A DNA stretch of 15,301 nucleotides from NCBI GenBank assembly GCA_019313025.1, contig JAFDCA010000503.1, positions 1 through 15,301 on the forward strand. Direction: 5' to 3'. This DNA is from Deltaproteobacteria bacterium (GTDB taxonomy: Bacteria; Desulfobacterota; Desulfobacteria; Desulfobacterales; UBA11574). The number at the start of each line of letters is the position of its first letter. Position 1 is the first letter of the stretch. The notes beneath the pieces were generated by a model. It was not told where the DNA came from and ran no database searches. It was given only the letters and a program-made list of their open reading frames with translations. Of this stretch, positions 1 through 6,927 are shown piece by piece. The position numbers and the translations under genes were made by a program.

Positions 1-897
1 ATAAAGATTGACTATCAAGATATCGAACAAATGTCCTCACAGCGCCCCTTTCGCGTTTATTATGGTGAAGATCAAGTTGTGCTGGGTCGGATCATGGGCT
101 TTGAAAAAGGGCTGCTCTCCATCAGCATGGACCGAGAATCGACGGTTTCGATTCAAACGGCTTCAATTGACACCGGTCTTTCAGTACAAGATTATGAAAC
201 ATCCTGGCTGACTCGAATGCGAACCGACTTTCGTAACTGGAACGCGAGCCTAAATTTTGGCTTTCGCTATGAAAGAACCGCCATTGACAAAAACAAGCTT
301 GAATTCGGTCTCAATGTGACGCGACGAAAATCTCCGACCCGGTTTGTTTTTGACTTCAGTTATGCTTACGAGCTTCAAAATACATCTGGAGACGTAGAGG
401 TGACAACCAAAGATGAACTAACGACATTCCTTTTGGGGGAATATGACGTGCATGACCAATGGTTCCTATTTGCCCGGCCGGCATTCGAACAGGACCGGCC
501 GCGATTGATTGCATCGCGACTCTACCCGGCAGGAGGCATCGGGTACCAAATTTACGGAGATAAAAACTATCTGCTACATTTGCCCTTCGGCCTTGGCTAT
601 GTTGATGAAGATTTTATAGACTTTAGCGATAACAGTTACTTGGCCGGCTATATCGGGTTTGAAGGTTTTTACACTTTCAATAACGGGGTGAAACTTTCGG
701 GCAACCTCTTATACATGCCGGGTCTAGAAAATCCGGACGAAGAATGGCTTTTCAGATTTGATTTTGATGTAAAGCTACCGCTTGTGGAGCCGGTGTCCCT
801 GCTGTTTCGGGTGACCAATGTCAATGACAACAATCCGGCCCCGGAGATCGGAGACAATAAATTTAAAACCTTATTGGCGCTATCTTTAGATTTTTAA
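1..897 (+). CDS. DUF481/YdiY-type outer-membrane beta-barrel protein, 5' end missing
   Basis: The frame is open from the first base. The first ATG in it (31) has no Shine-Dalgarno sequence, and the codons before it already read like family sequence (KIDYQDIEQMSSQRPFRVYY), so the gene most likely begins before the window. The visible start resembles the small N-terminal domain of DUF481 proteins, which follows a 'W/YxDI..I.S...F.V...DG' pattern. From about residue 75 (counting from base 1) there are alternating aromatic and polar strands typical of an outer-membrane barrel (NASLNFGFRYERT, FVFDFSYAYELQ, YLAGYIGFEGFY). The chain ends LSLDF; a terminal Phe is the usual C-terminal signal of outer-membrane proteins. 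The family is described as salt-induced outer-membrane protein, but its function is poorly defined. The next gene follows after 40 bases and may be cotranscribed. I am confident of the barrel and fairly confident of the family; the signal peptide is not in view. Confidence 0.8.
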   Translation: MKIDYQDIEQMSSQRPFRVYYGEDQVVLGRIMGFEKGLLSISMDRESTVSIQTASIDTGLSVQDYETSWLTRMRTDFRNWNASLNFGFRYERTAIDKNKLEFGLNVTRRKSPTRFVFDFSYAYELQNTSGDVEVTTKDELTTFLLGEYDVHDQWFLFARPAFEQDRPRLIASRLYPAGGIGYQIYGDKNYLLHLPFGLGYVDEDFIDFSDNSYLAGYIGFEGFYTFNNGVKLSGNLLYMPGLENPDEEWLFRFDFDVKLPLVEPVSLLFRVTNVNDNNPAPEIGDNKFKTLLALSLDF

Positions 898-937
898 TTA
901 GAGAAATAGCATAAAATAAAGCAGAAAAGAGGTTAAA

Positions 938-2095
938 ATGAAAACATGCAGCACTCCAGAAAGAAAAACCAATCGTCTTTTTTATCTTGGATTTTCGTTT
1001 CTCATGATAATTGCGGTGTTCGTGCTATCGGGATGTGCTGTATTCGGTCACCGCCGTGTACCGCGGGATCGGTTTAATTATAACGAAGCCCTTGCTGAAT
1101 CATCACGGGAGCAGATGCTTATGAATATTATACGTCTCCGGTATCTGGAAGAGCCTGTCTTCCTTGCGGTGAGTTCCATACTGACCCAATATGTCTATAA
1201 TGCAGGTGTTGAAGCGGGTGGCATTATTGACCTTGGCGGAAATTTAGATACAGGCTCTACAGCCTCAATGGGGGCGAATCTAAATTATGAGGAGCGCCCC
1301 ACCATCACTTACCTCCCTGTTGAGGGACGAGAATTTTCAGCACACCTGCTTTCGGCGATTCCTGCTGAACTTATCTTTGCAGCCGCCCAAGAGGGTTGGG
1401 ACGTCGATATACTCATGGAAATCGGAGTACAACGTATAGGCGCTGTGGAGAATATGTCATTTGGAGCCATTCCGCCTCCTGGAGACATTGAACTCAAGAC
1501 ACAATTCCAACGTGACCTTGACAAGCTTAAACGCTTTCAACACGTTATGAGATTGCTTATAAGCCTTTCCGAGGTTGAGGCTTTCGAAGTCCGAATCGTG
1601 GAGATAAACGGCATCAAGGAACGTCATCTTGAGTTCTCGGAAAAAATTCCGGAAGAATTTCAGCCCATGCTCAAAGAGCTTAGGCAGCTTTTGGGATTGT
1701 CCAATGGTAACACATTTCGCTTTACCGATCATCTGACGGGTATTAAAGAGGATGAAATATCCATCCAAACCCGCTCCGTATTGGCAATGATGTCTTTTTT
1801 GTCCAGGGGCGTCGAGGTTCCGCTTGAACACCTTGACGAAGGAAGAGTGATCGATTACCGGCTTTCAAAGAGCGAAGAGGGCTCGAAAACAAGCCTGATC
1901 CCCTTTAAAGTGCTTTGGAGCAAACAGCGACCGCATAGCCCATTTGCTGCCGTCCAATACCAGAATTACTGGTTTTACATCGCTAACAATGACATCAATA
2001 GTAAGCGTACTCTCGGATTGATCATTGCGCTTTTTCGTCTGCAGGCTCCCAGTACGGGTGGTGTGGCTCCGATTCTGACGCTTCCAACAGGATAG
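938..2095 (+). CDS. Conserved lipoprotein of unknown function
   Basis: This is a 385-residue protein. AAAGAGG at 926-932 is a good ribosome site five bases before the ATG. The N-terminus has basic residues, a hydrophobic stretch (about 15-30) and a clear lipobox, LSGC, with Cys33 as the lipidated residue. The mature part begins with a conserved-looking block (RFNYNEALAESSREQMLMNI, then RLRYLEEPVFLAV). I have seen this pattern in uncharacterised proteobacterial lipoproteins whose genes lie in envelope or secretion neighbourhoods. A glycine-rich stretch follows (GVEAGGIIDLGGNLDTG), then a mixed alpha/beta body with no catalytic motif I recognise. The Cys is followed by Ala-Val rather than Asp, so outer-membrane sorting is more likely than inner-membrane retention. 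The stop is TAG. It sits between two envelope genes and upstream of the MscS homologue, so an envelope role is inferred; no specific function is claimed. Confidence 0.85.
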   Translation: MKTCSTPERKTNRLFYLGFSFLMIIAVFVLSGCAVFGHRRVPRDRFNYNEALAESSREQMLMNIIRLRYLEEPVFLAVSSILTQYVYNAGVEAGGIIDLGGNLDTGSTASMGANLNYEERPTITYLPVEGREFSAHLLSAIPAELIFAAAQEGWDVDILMEIGVQRIGAVENMSFGAIPPPGDIELKTQFQRDLDKLKRFQHVMRLLISLSEVEAFEVRIVEINGIKERHLEFSEKIPEEFQPMLKELRQLLGLSNGNTFRFTDHLTGIKEDEISIQTRSVLAMMSFLSRGVEVPLEHLDEGRVIDYRLSKSEEGSKTSLIPFKVLWSKQRPHSPFAAVQYQNYWFYIANNDINSKRTLGLIIALFRLQAPSTGGVAPILTLPTG

Positions 2096-2151
2096 AAACG
2101 CATGAATCAGCTTGAAAGGCTCTGACGAAAGAGGGATTTTAAAGTGAAATT

Positions 2152-2157
2152 AAGGAG
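2152..2157 (+). promoter_or_regulatory. Shine-Dalgarno AAGGAG that favours the MscS start at 2165
   Basis: AAGGAG lies seven bases before ATG 2165. An in-frame GTG at 2144 also has a weaker GAGGG (2131-2135) eight bases upstream, so a seven-residue longer form is possible. The ATG with the stronger site is preferred. Confidence 0.65.
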
Positions 2158-2164
2158 AGCTACG

Positions 2165-2986
2165 ATGAATGGACTTGCGGCAAGCATCGAACAAATGGAA
2201 AAAACAATGACCACATATGGTCGGGAGATAGTCATCGCATTCGCGGTGATCGTCATGGGGCTCATTTTAATTAAATGGATAAATATAGGATTAAAAAAAG
2301 CGTTCAGCAAGCTACCCATCAGTTCTGCCAGGGGAGCCACCATTCGCAATGTCTTTTGCGTTCTGATGCTTGCTGTCTTGGTCACTTTTGCCGCCATCGA
2401 GTTGGGTATCGCTGCCGAACCCGTCATGCGGTTTTTATCCATTCTCACGCTGGCTGCCATCGGCATGATCGTAGTGTTTCGCCCTCTTATTCCAACGCTT
2501 CCTTTCAAAGTCGGCACTACAATTAAGGCCGGCGATCTTCTGGGAAAAGTCGAAGCCACTACCGTATTGAACACCCGGTTGAGGACATTCGACGGCAAAA
2601 CGGTGTTTATCCCCAACCGCATCATCCTCAATGATGTCATCATCAATTACCATTTTACCCCGACTAGAAGATTTGAAATGAAAATTAATATCTTATACGA
2701 TCAGGACCTAATGAAGGCCAAACAGATTCTGGAAACCATTATGGTCGAAGATCCCCGGGTGAATCGCACCCCCCGGCCGATTGTATATCTGATGAGCCTT
2801 AACAAAGGTTATGTCGAATTGTCGGCCCGGGGCTGGGCAGACAACCTAAAACGATTCGTAATTACCCGGGAGCTGCTCGAGAAAACCAAACTGCGTTTTG
2901 ACCAGGAAGGCATCACCCTGGCTATGCCCCAGATGCAGGTCCATTATACCAGTAAAACCACGCCACAGTTTGATACGGAGGGATAA
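2165..2986 (+). CDS. MscS-family mechanosensitive ion channel (atypical pore helix)
   Basis: This is a 273-residue small-conductance mechanosensitive channel homologue of the inner membrane. Members open when membrane tension rises and release solutes during hypo-osmotic shock. Three hydrophobic helices are visible at about 21-44, 60-82 and 86-106. The beta-domain follows with the family signature: KAGDLLGKVE (121-130), LRTFDGKTVFIPNRII (139-154) and an Asn-rich strand end. The C-terminal alpha/beta domain ends near MPQMQVHY (254-261), equivalent to the PQMDV ending of E. coli MscS. The size matches the E. coli protein. The pore-lining helix is odd: the usual Gly/Ala-rich pattern is replaced by LAAIGMIVVFRPLIPTLPF with three prolines (107, 110, 113). 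The gene ends directly at the next start codon (TAAATG), so translation of the two is probably coupled. Family assignment is sure; channel behaviour with this pore helix is not. Confidence 0.92.
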   Translation: MNGLAASIEQMEKTMTTYGREIVIAFAVIVMGLILIKWINIGLKKAFSKLPISSARGATIRNVFCVLMLAVLVTFAAIELGIAAEPVMRFLSILTLAAIGMIVVFRPLIPTLPFKVGTTIKAGDLLGKVEATTVLNTRLRTFDGKTVFIPNRIILNDVIINYHFTPTRRFEMKINILYDQDLMKAKQILETIMVEDPRVNRTPRPIVYLMSLNKGYVELSARGWADNLKRFVITRELLEKTKLRFDQEGITLAMPQMQVHYTSKTTPQFDTEG

Positions 2987-3301
2987 ATGAATTCAAAACA
3001 AGCTTATAAGATCATCGATGCGGGTTGGGCTAAAAAACGTACAGGTTATCGAATTCAATTTCAACGCAAGGTTGACGGTGAAGTGGTCACTGATTATTTC
3101 CCAGACCTGGATGAGGGGCCATGGTTATCAGAAGTAGCGATATGGAGAATGGCTTGGCGGCTGGCGGAATCTAAACAATCCGATCCGCCTGACGTCAACC
3201 ACGGTGACCTGATCAACGTCACCGTAGTTGACCATGAGGATAACCCTGTAAAGTACTATGCAACCACTCAGTTTGAGGTTTTCAATCAAGTGTCTTTGTA
3301 A
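2987..3301 (+). CDS. Small hypothetical protein coupled to the MscS homologue
   Basis: This is a 104-residue protein that I do not recognise. The ATG follows the MscS stop with no gap, and GGAGGG (2977-2982), inside the MscS coding region, serves as its ribosome site; that arrangement usually means translational coupling. It has no signal peptide or membrane helix, so it should be cytoplasmic. The composition is mixed with several Trp and Tyr (WAKKRTGYRIQF, EGPWLSEVAIWRMAWRLAES), and the middle looks helical between two beta-rich ends, suggesting a small alpha/beta fold. Because the C-terminal domain of MscS-type channels hangs into the cytoplasm, a partner or modulator of that channel is possible, but this rests on gene position only. 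The good ribosome site and ordinary codon use make it likely to be a real gene. Confidence 0.75.
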   Translation: MNSKQAYKIIDAGWAKKRTGYRIQFQRKVDGEVVTDYFPDLDEGPWLSEVAIWRMAWRLAESKQSDPPDVNHGDLINVTVVDHEDNPVKYYATTQFEVFNQVSL

Positions 3302-3332
3302 AGGCTTTTTCTTCATACCTCAACCACTAAAT

Positions 3333-3340
3333 GGAGGTGA
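3333..3340 (+). promoter_or_regulatory. Full-length Shine-Dalgarno GGAGGTGA deciding the start at 3346
   Basis: GGAGGTGA matches the 16S anti-Shine-Dalgarno over eight bases and stands five bases before ATG 3346. The upstream in-frame ATG at 3331 overlaps this element and has no site of its own, so 3346 is the start. Confidence 0.85.
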
Positions 3341-3345
3341 GTCAG

Positions 3346-4788
3346 ATGATAACCCATAACCAGCGACATCGCATATTTTTCACGATATTTCTTTTTCAGT
3401 GGATTTTTTTGATGTCGTGCACATTCGGTTTTGCGGCCAAAAAAAAAGATGCAGACAAAAATACAGATTATGTCATGACAGAGGTCGCCCTGCAGTCTGA
3501 ACTGATGAGTTATGCGGATCGTTTTGCAAGTGTGATGACCCAAGCGGTTGAGGACGTTGATACGTTTAAGCCGGACCCAGAAACCCGTCATTTTATCATG
3601 GGAGACGGTGTTTATTCGATATCGTCAGTGTATACCATTGCTGCTGAACCAAATCCCCAGGTGGCTTTACTCGATATGGTGGCCTTAACGACCCTGGGAC
3701 GGTTGATCTATGAAGATAATATGCGGCAAAAATACGGCGAATCGGTTGAGGTCGTTATAAAGGGGTATCAAAAACTTGAGGCGGACATCTGGACAATTGC
3801 AGCCAAAATACTCTCAAATGAACAACAACGCGAGTTGCGTGAATTGATCCTCGAATGGAAAAAGCGCAACCCTGATCAAGTCGTGTACAACTACGTTCGG
3901 TTTAGTGACTTTGCAGCCGACCGGAGAACATCCACTCTGGTGGCGAAAGAAAAGACGGGCGGATTGTTTAAATCGGTCCAGCAGGTGACCCAAGAGGTTG
4001 AGGAAACGCGAATGTTGGCCGAGAGGAGCCTATACTTGGCCACACGGTTACCGTTGCTAACGGGAAATTTTGCAGAGACTTGGATGTCGCAGATGATCCT
4101 CAATCCACAAATTCAGAAGATTCTGACCAATATCGACACGTTTTCCGAAGTTTCGAGCCGGCTGGCCAGTGTGTCGGAACAATTATCCGGGCAAATTACG
4201 GCAGAGCGCAAGGCGACGGTGGAACAGGTTATGAAAGAGGTGTCTGATCTTCGAGAGGTGACCATCGATCAGGTTATGAAAAGGGTCAGTATCGAAAGAG
4301 AAGCAGCCATCGTTCAGCTTATGGACCGTTTTGCCTTGGAGCGAAAACGGTCGATTGAAGACATCATTGCCGAGGAAAAGCGTGTGACAGATCTGCTCAC
4401 CGAATTGCGTCAGACCTTTGTTGTGGCAAATGAGCTGATGGCATCGAGCAATACTCTGGCCGGTCGCTTTGGCATGCAAGAAGAAAAGGCAGCAAAGGAA
4501 ACTCCCTCAGAGCCCTTTGACATTAAAGACTATCAGGCAACTCTGGTGGAAGCCTCTAAAGTGATTCAACAGACCGACGCTTTGGTCAAGACGGTTGATC
4601 ATTTTTTGCTTTCTCCGGAATGGGAGAAGAGTTTACCACGTTTCATCGAAGCACTAAACAGTGCAGAGACAGAGGGCGAAGAGTGGGTCAATCACGCCTT
4701 TCTTATCGGTACAGGTCTGATTCTGTTTTTCTTTTTCACATTGTTCGTCTACAGATTTGCCGCCGCAAGAATATTGGATGTATCATAA
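3346..4788 (+). CDS. Secreted coiled-coil protein with C-terminal membrane anchor and tandem 15-residue repeats
   Basis: This is a 480-residue protein. A signal sequence (about 8-30) contains LMSC at 22-25, a borderline lipobox, followed by FGFA/AKKK, a possible ordinary signal-peptidase site. The large middle part is mostly helical. Residues 287-346 hold four back-to-back 15-residue repeats (see the repeat entry), predicting a long rod. Near the C-terminus a single hydrophobic helix (about 451-469, LILFFFFTLFVY) is followed by Arg-containing residues, which would be cytoplasmic. The most likely arrangement is a periplasmic helical rod held in the inner membrane by its C-terminal helix. Database names for similar proteins sometimes borrow 'chromosome partition' because of coiled-coil similarity; nothing here supports that role. 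A run of nine A (3439-3447) encodes Lys-Lys-Lys just after the signal sequence. Its place next to an MscS gene and a glycine-zipper lipoprotein suggests an envelope structural role. Confidence 0.82.
   Translation: MITHNQRHRIFFTIFLFQWIFLMSCTFGFAAKKKDADKNTDYVMTEVALQSELMSYADRFASVMTQAVEDVDTFKPDPETRHFIMGDGVYSISSVYTIAAEPNPQVALLDMVALTTLGRLIYEDNMRQKYGESVEVVIKGYQKLEADIWTIAAKILSNEQQRELRELILEWKKRNPDQVVYNYVRFSDFAADRRTSTLVAKEKTGGLFKSVQQVTQEVEETRMLAERSLYLATRLPLLTGNFAETWMSQMILNPQIQKILTNIDTFSEVSSRLASVSEQLSGQITAERKATVEQVMKEVSDLREVTIDQVMKRVSIEREAAIVQLMDRFALERKRSIEDIIAEEKRVTDLLTELRQTFVVANELMASSNTLAGRFGMQEEKAAKETPSEPFDIKDYQATLVEASKVIQQTDALVKTVDHFLLSPEWEKSLPRFIEALNSAETEGEEWVNHAFLIGTGLILFFFFTLFVYRFAAARILDVS
4204..4383 (+). 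repeat. Four tandem 45-bp units encoding 15-residue coiled-coil repeats
   Basis: Units run 4204-4248, 4249-4293, 4294-4338 and 4339-4383. They encode ERKATVEQVMKEVSD, LREVTIDQVMKRVSI, EREAAIVQLMDRFAL and ERKRSIEDIIAEEKR. Shared positions are a charged start (E/L-R), a beta-branched or Ile residue at position 6, Gln or Asp at 8, a hydrophobic pair at 9-10 and a hydrophobic residue at 13. DNA identity between units is moderate, so the duplication is old or protein-level. A 15-residue period equals about four helix turns and differs from the ordinary heptad. Confidence 0.8.
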
Positions 4789-4877
4789 AATAAAGAAGAA
4801 GGAAGAGATGTCAAAGTAAACTGAGAATCAACCATATGTTCTTTTTAATACAAAAGAATAATCAATTCATTCAAATT

Positions 4878-4883
4878 AGGGAG
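4878..4883 (+). promoter_or_regulatory. Shine-Dalgarno AGGGAG deciding the start at 4890
   Basis: AGGGAG stands six bases before ATG 4890. The in-frame ATG at 4884 directly abuts it, and the ATG at 4836 has no ribosome site and would add an unlikely Asn/Gln-rich leader before the signal peptide. Confidence 0.75.
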
Positions 4884-4889
4884 ATGCAT

Positions 4890-5531
4890 ATGAAATCGAA
4901 TCATATCAAAAAAATTTTCGAAAGAAAAATGATTGTCATTCTATGTCTGGCGGTACTGATTGCATGTTCAAGTCATACCGCAAAAAGAGCCGGGGAAGGA
5001 GCTGCCATGGGTGCAGTTGTCGGTGCAGCCGGTGGTATGGTTAGTGCACTGGTTTTCGGCGGTAATGTTGGCGAAGCTGGCGCCCGGGGTGCTGTTTGGG
5101 GCGGAACTACCGGGGCGGTCGCCGGTGGTATTTCCGGGGCACAACAGGATCAGACGATGAAAGCGCAGCAGGAACAGGCGAAAAAAGCACAACAGGACAA
5201 GGCGATCGAAAAGCTAAAGACTGATCTCGGAGAGGATGCCTTTAACGGGCTTGCCGCTTTAACGGATTGCAAGCATGAAGTGGCCTTGGGATATGCACGA
5301 AGCGCCGCCAAGTCGGAGAATCAACACTATGCCCTCGCCGGCAAGTGGATCGAAATCCTTGCTTACGTTGACAGCCGGCAAGAGGATAAGGCTCGGGCCC
5401 TATACCCAGAATTGATCAATATCGACACCGACATCCATTCAGAATCCCAGGCCGAAGAGACCATGAAAAAAGCACTACAAAGACTGATGGATATTCGCGA
5501 GGAGTATAACCTTCCAAAGACATGCAGTTGA
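4890..5531 (+). CDS. Glycine-zipper lipoprotein
   Basis: This is a 213-residue protein. The signal peptide has a basic start (KKIFERK), a hydrophobic core (14-25) and a lipobox, LIAC, with Cys26. Residues 35-84 are a glycine zipper with many GxxxG-type steps (GEGAAMGAVVGAAGGM, GGNVGEAGARGAVWGG, GAVAGGISGA). This pattern is known from SlyB- and OmpA-associated lipoproteins and is thought to insert in or pack against a membrane. A Gln/Lys-rich helical linker follows (85-104, several QQ steps). The C-terminal part (105-213) is helical, with a tetratricopeptide-like feel (EVALGYARSAAKSENQHYAL, KWIEILAYVDSRQEDKARAL), and ends in KTCS. The residue after the lipid Cys is Ser, which favours the outer membrane. 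It lies 101 bases after the coiled-coil gene and 103 before the interrupted barrel gene. The class is well supported; the precise function is unknown. Confidence 0.85.
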   Translation: MKSNHIKKIFERKMIVILCLAVLIACSSHTAKRAGEGAAMGAVVGAAGGMVSALVFGGNVGEAGARGAVWGGTTGAVAGGISGAQQDQTMKAQQEQAKKAQQDKAIEKLKTDLGEDAFNGLAALTDCKHEVALGYARSAAKSENQHYALAGKWIEILAYVDSRQEDKARALYPELINIDTDIHSESQAEETMKKALQRLMDIREEYNLPKTCS

Positions 5532-5634
5532 TCTCAAACATGAGTCCCAATAGATCACAACCGTAGACGGAACAGACATATAAAACGAGTAGGCAATTAA
5601 ATGGCACGATAGAACATACGTAGTGGAGTAGATT

Positions 5635-6096
5635 ATGCGAATCCTTGTTGTTTTCATTATCTGTATCTTATTCAACACTTCTGCTTTCGGCTCTTCTATT
5701 TTCGAACCATTTATTGACCCAAAAGATGGAGCATTAGACGCCAGTAATTGGTTGGTTGATCGCAGAGGTTTTCTACCAATTCCTTTGATTATTACAGAGC
5801 CGGCTGTTGGATTTGGCATAGGTGCCGGTCTGTTGTTTTTCCACGAATCAAAAGAAACAAAAGAAGAAAATCAAGTTGAAAAAATCGATGACAATGAGAC
5901 GTTAAAATTACCTCCTAGCATATCAGGCGTGTTTGGAGGCTATACTGAAAATGAAAGCTGGTTTGTCGGTGGCGGTCATTTTGGAAGTTGGTATCAAGAT
6001 CGTATGCGATATCTCGGGGGAATCGGTGCTGCCTCTCTTAATCTGAAGTTCTTTGATCCAAATCAATCAGATTTAAGCGAAAGCGATGGTTTGTAG
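5635..6096 (+). CDS. 5' fragment of the interrupted barrel gene, up to the first TAG
   Basis: This 153-residue product has a signal peptide (MRILVVFIICILFNTSAFGS), a short linker and the first strands of the barrel. It is the only part with a ribosome site, so it is what would be made if TAG is read as stop. A truncated barrel like this would probably be degraded in the periplasm. It is listed separately because automatic gene callers will report it alone. Confidence 0.5.
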   Translation: MRILVVFIICILFNTSAFGSSIFEPFIDPKDGALDASNWLVDRRGFLPIPLIITEPAVGFGIGAGLLFFHESKETKEENQVEKIDDNETLKLPPSISGVFGGYTENESWFVGGGHFGSWYQDRMRYLGGIGAASLNLKFFDPNQSDLSESDGL

Positions 6097-6336
6097 TTTA
6101 ACATTGATGCTGCTTTTTTAGTTCAAGAACTTAAATTTCGAATCAAAGACAGCAAATTTTTCGTTGGTGGCAGGTATATATTTATCGGTACTGACAGCCA
6201 ATTTGAAATTGGAGAAATAATTCCTGGTGTACCTCCATGGCAGTTGGAATCTAATGATGCCGGCTAGGGCCTTGTAGCAAACTACGATTCCAGGGACAAT
6301 ATATTTACCCCGAATCAAGGTTATAATGTCTCGCTA

Positions 6337-6789
6337 ATGGCCATGCGCTACGATAACGCTTTTGGCGGAGATTATGACTATAACTATATTAAACTTGCAG
6401 GATTGTCATGGTGGCAGCTCCTTCCTAATACTGTAATTGGAGTCAGAGCCGATGGCCGATTTGCTGATGGTGACATCCCTTTTTATGCAGTACCATTTAT
6501 CCAACTCAGGGGAATACCTGCACTAAGGTATCAAGGGGAAAATGTAATAGTTGGTGAGATCGAACCCCGTTGGGATGTTACATACCGCTGGAGCTTATTG
6601 GCCTTCCTTGGCTCTGGCTGGACTAATGACTCTTTAGATGGGATTTTTGATAGTACGGCCAGAGTAGCTTATGGAGGTGGATTTAGGTACTTACTCGCAA
6701 AACGTTTGGGCCTCAGGGTTGGAGTGGATATAGCCAGGGGGCCTGAAGAAACTGCTATCTATCTGACTATTGGTAGCAATTGGCGCTAA
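6337..6789 (+). CDS. 3' fragment of the interrupted barrel gene
   Basis: This is the same frame after the second TAG, counted from the first ATG (6337). Coding similarity begins earlier, just after 6267. The 150 codons encode the C-terminal barrel strands, including PFIQLRGIPALRYQGE, EPRWDVTYRWSLLAFLGSGW and a glycine-rich strand. There is no ribosome site before 6337 and no signal peptide, so independent translation of a working product is unlikely. It is reported as a fragment, not as a separate gene. Confidence 0.35.
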   Translation: MAMRYDNAFGGDYDYNYIKLAGLSWWQLLPNTVIGVRADGRFADGDIPFYAVPFIQLRGIPALRYQGENVIVGEIEPRWDVTYRWSLLAFLGSGWTNDSLDGIFDSTARVAYGGGFRYLLAKRLGLRVGVDIARGPEETAIYLTIGSNWR

Positions 6790-6817
6790 AACTCAGCGGG
6801 TTAGAGATGAGTTGTTT
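6790..6817 (+). terminator. Possible weak terminator after the barrel gene
   Basis: AACTCA (6790-6795) can pair with TGAGTT (6808-6813) around a 12-base loop, followed by GTTTT. The six-base stem and short T run make this a weak candidate. It would separate the envelope block from the MFS gene, which lies 138 bases downstream of the stop. Confidence 0.3.
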
Positions 6818-6927
6818 TATTCATTGGAAACCATACGTATTTGCCTATTCCAAATAGTTTGAATATCTCCAGAGACTGTCAAAAAATCTGATTCACATAA
6901 AATTAAAAGTTTAGAGAAGATGTCCGC

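Larger units (their letters stand above)
5635..6789 (+). pseudogene. BamA/TamA-like (surface antigen) outer-membrane barrel gene with two in-frame TAG codons
   Basis: One continuous reading frame of 384 codons runs from ATG 5635 (TGGAG at 5624-5628, six bases upstream) to TAA 6789, broken only by TAG at 6094-6096 (codon 154) and TAG at 6265-6267 (codon 211). There is no frameshift. Both sides read as one protein: signal peptide (1-19), GFLPIPLIITEPAVGFGIGA, GVFGGYTENESWFVGGGHFG, YDSRDNIFTPNQGYNV and FYAVPFIQLRGIPALRYQGE. This is the POTRA-less BamA/TamA-type barrel family found next to lipoproteins in many proteobacteria, usually about this long. The second TAG sits before GLVANYDSRDN, where family members often carry Leu; TTG to TAG is one base change. 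Readings are a recently inactivated gene, sequencing errors, or amber readthrough (for example pyrrolysine, known in some Desulfobacterota). TAG ends three other genes here, so it does work as a stop. Confidence 0.8.

Noticed and set aside
31..33. ATG as the true start of the first gene
   Set aside because: No ribosome site, no signal peptide after it, and the codons before it already match the DUF481 N-terminal domain, so the gene is taken as truncated by the window edge.
2102..2125. Seven-codon ORF between the lipoprotein and MscS genes
   Set aside because: No ribosome site and no sign of an attenuator fold.
2107..2646. 179-codon open frame on the minus strand opposite the MscS gene
   Set aside because: It lies antisense to a clear MscS-family gene, has no recognisable domain, and its Met/Thr/Ser-rich composition is what the complement of a membrane protein gives.
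3346..4788. Chromosome-partition (SMC/ParA-like) role for the coiled-coil protein
   Set aside because: There is a signal sequence, a C-terminal membrane helix and no Walker motifs; any similarity would come from coiled-coil composition.
4809..4820. Minimal ORF ATG TCA AAG TAA after a GGAAGAG sequence
   Set aside because: Three codons are too short to support as a leader peptide without structure or conservation.
6337..6339. Independent restart of translation in the interrupted barrel gene
   Set aside because: No ribosome site precedes this ATG, and homologous sequence starts about 70 bases earlier, so it does not mark a natural gene start.
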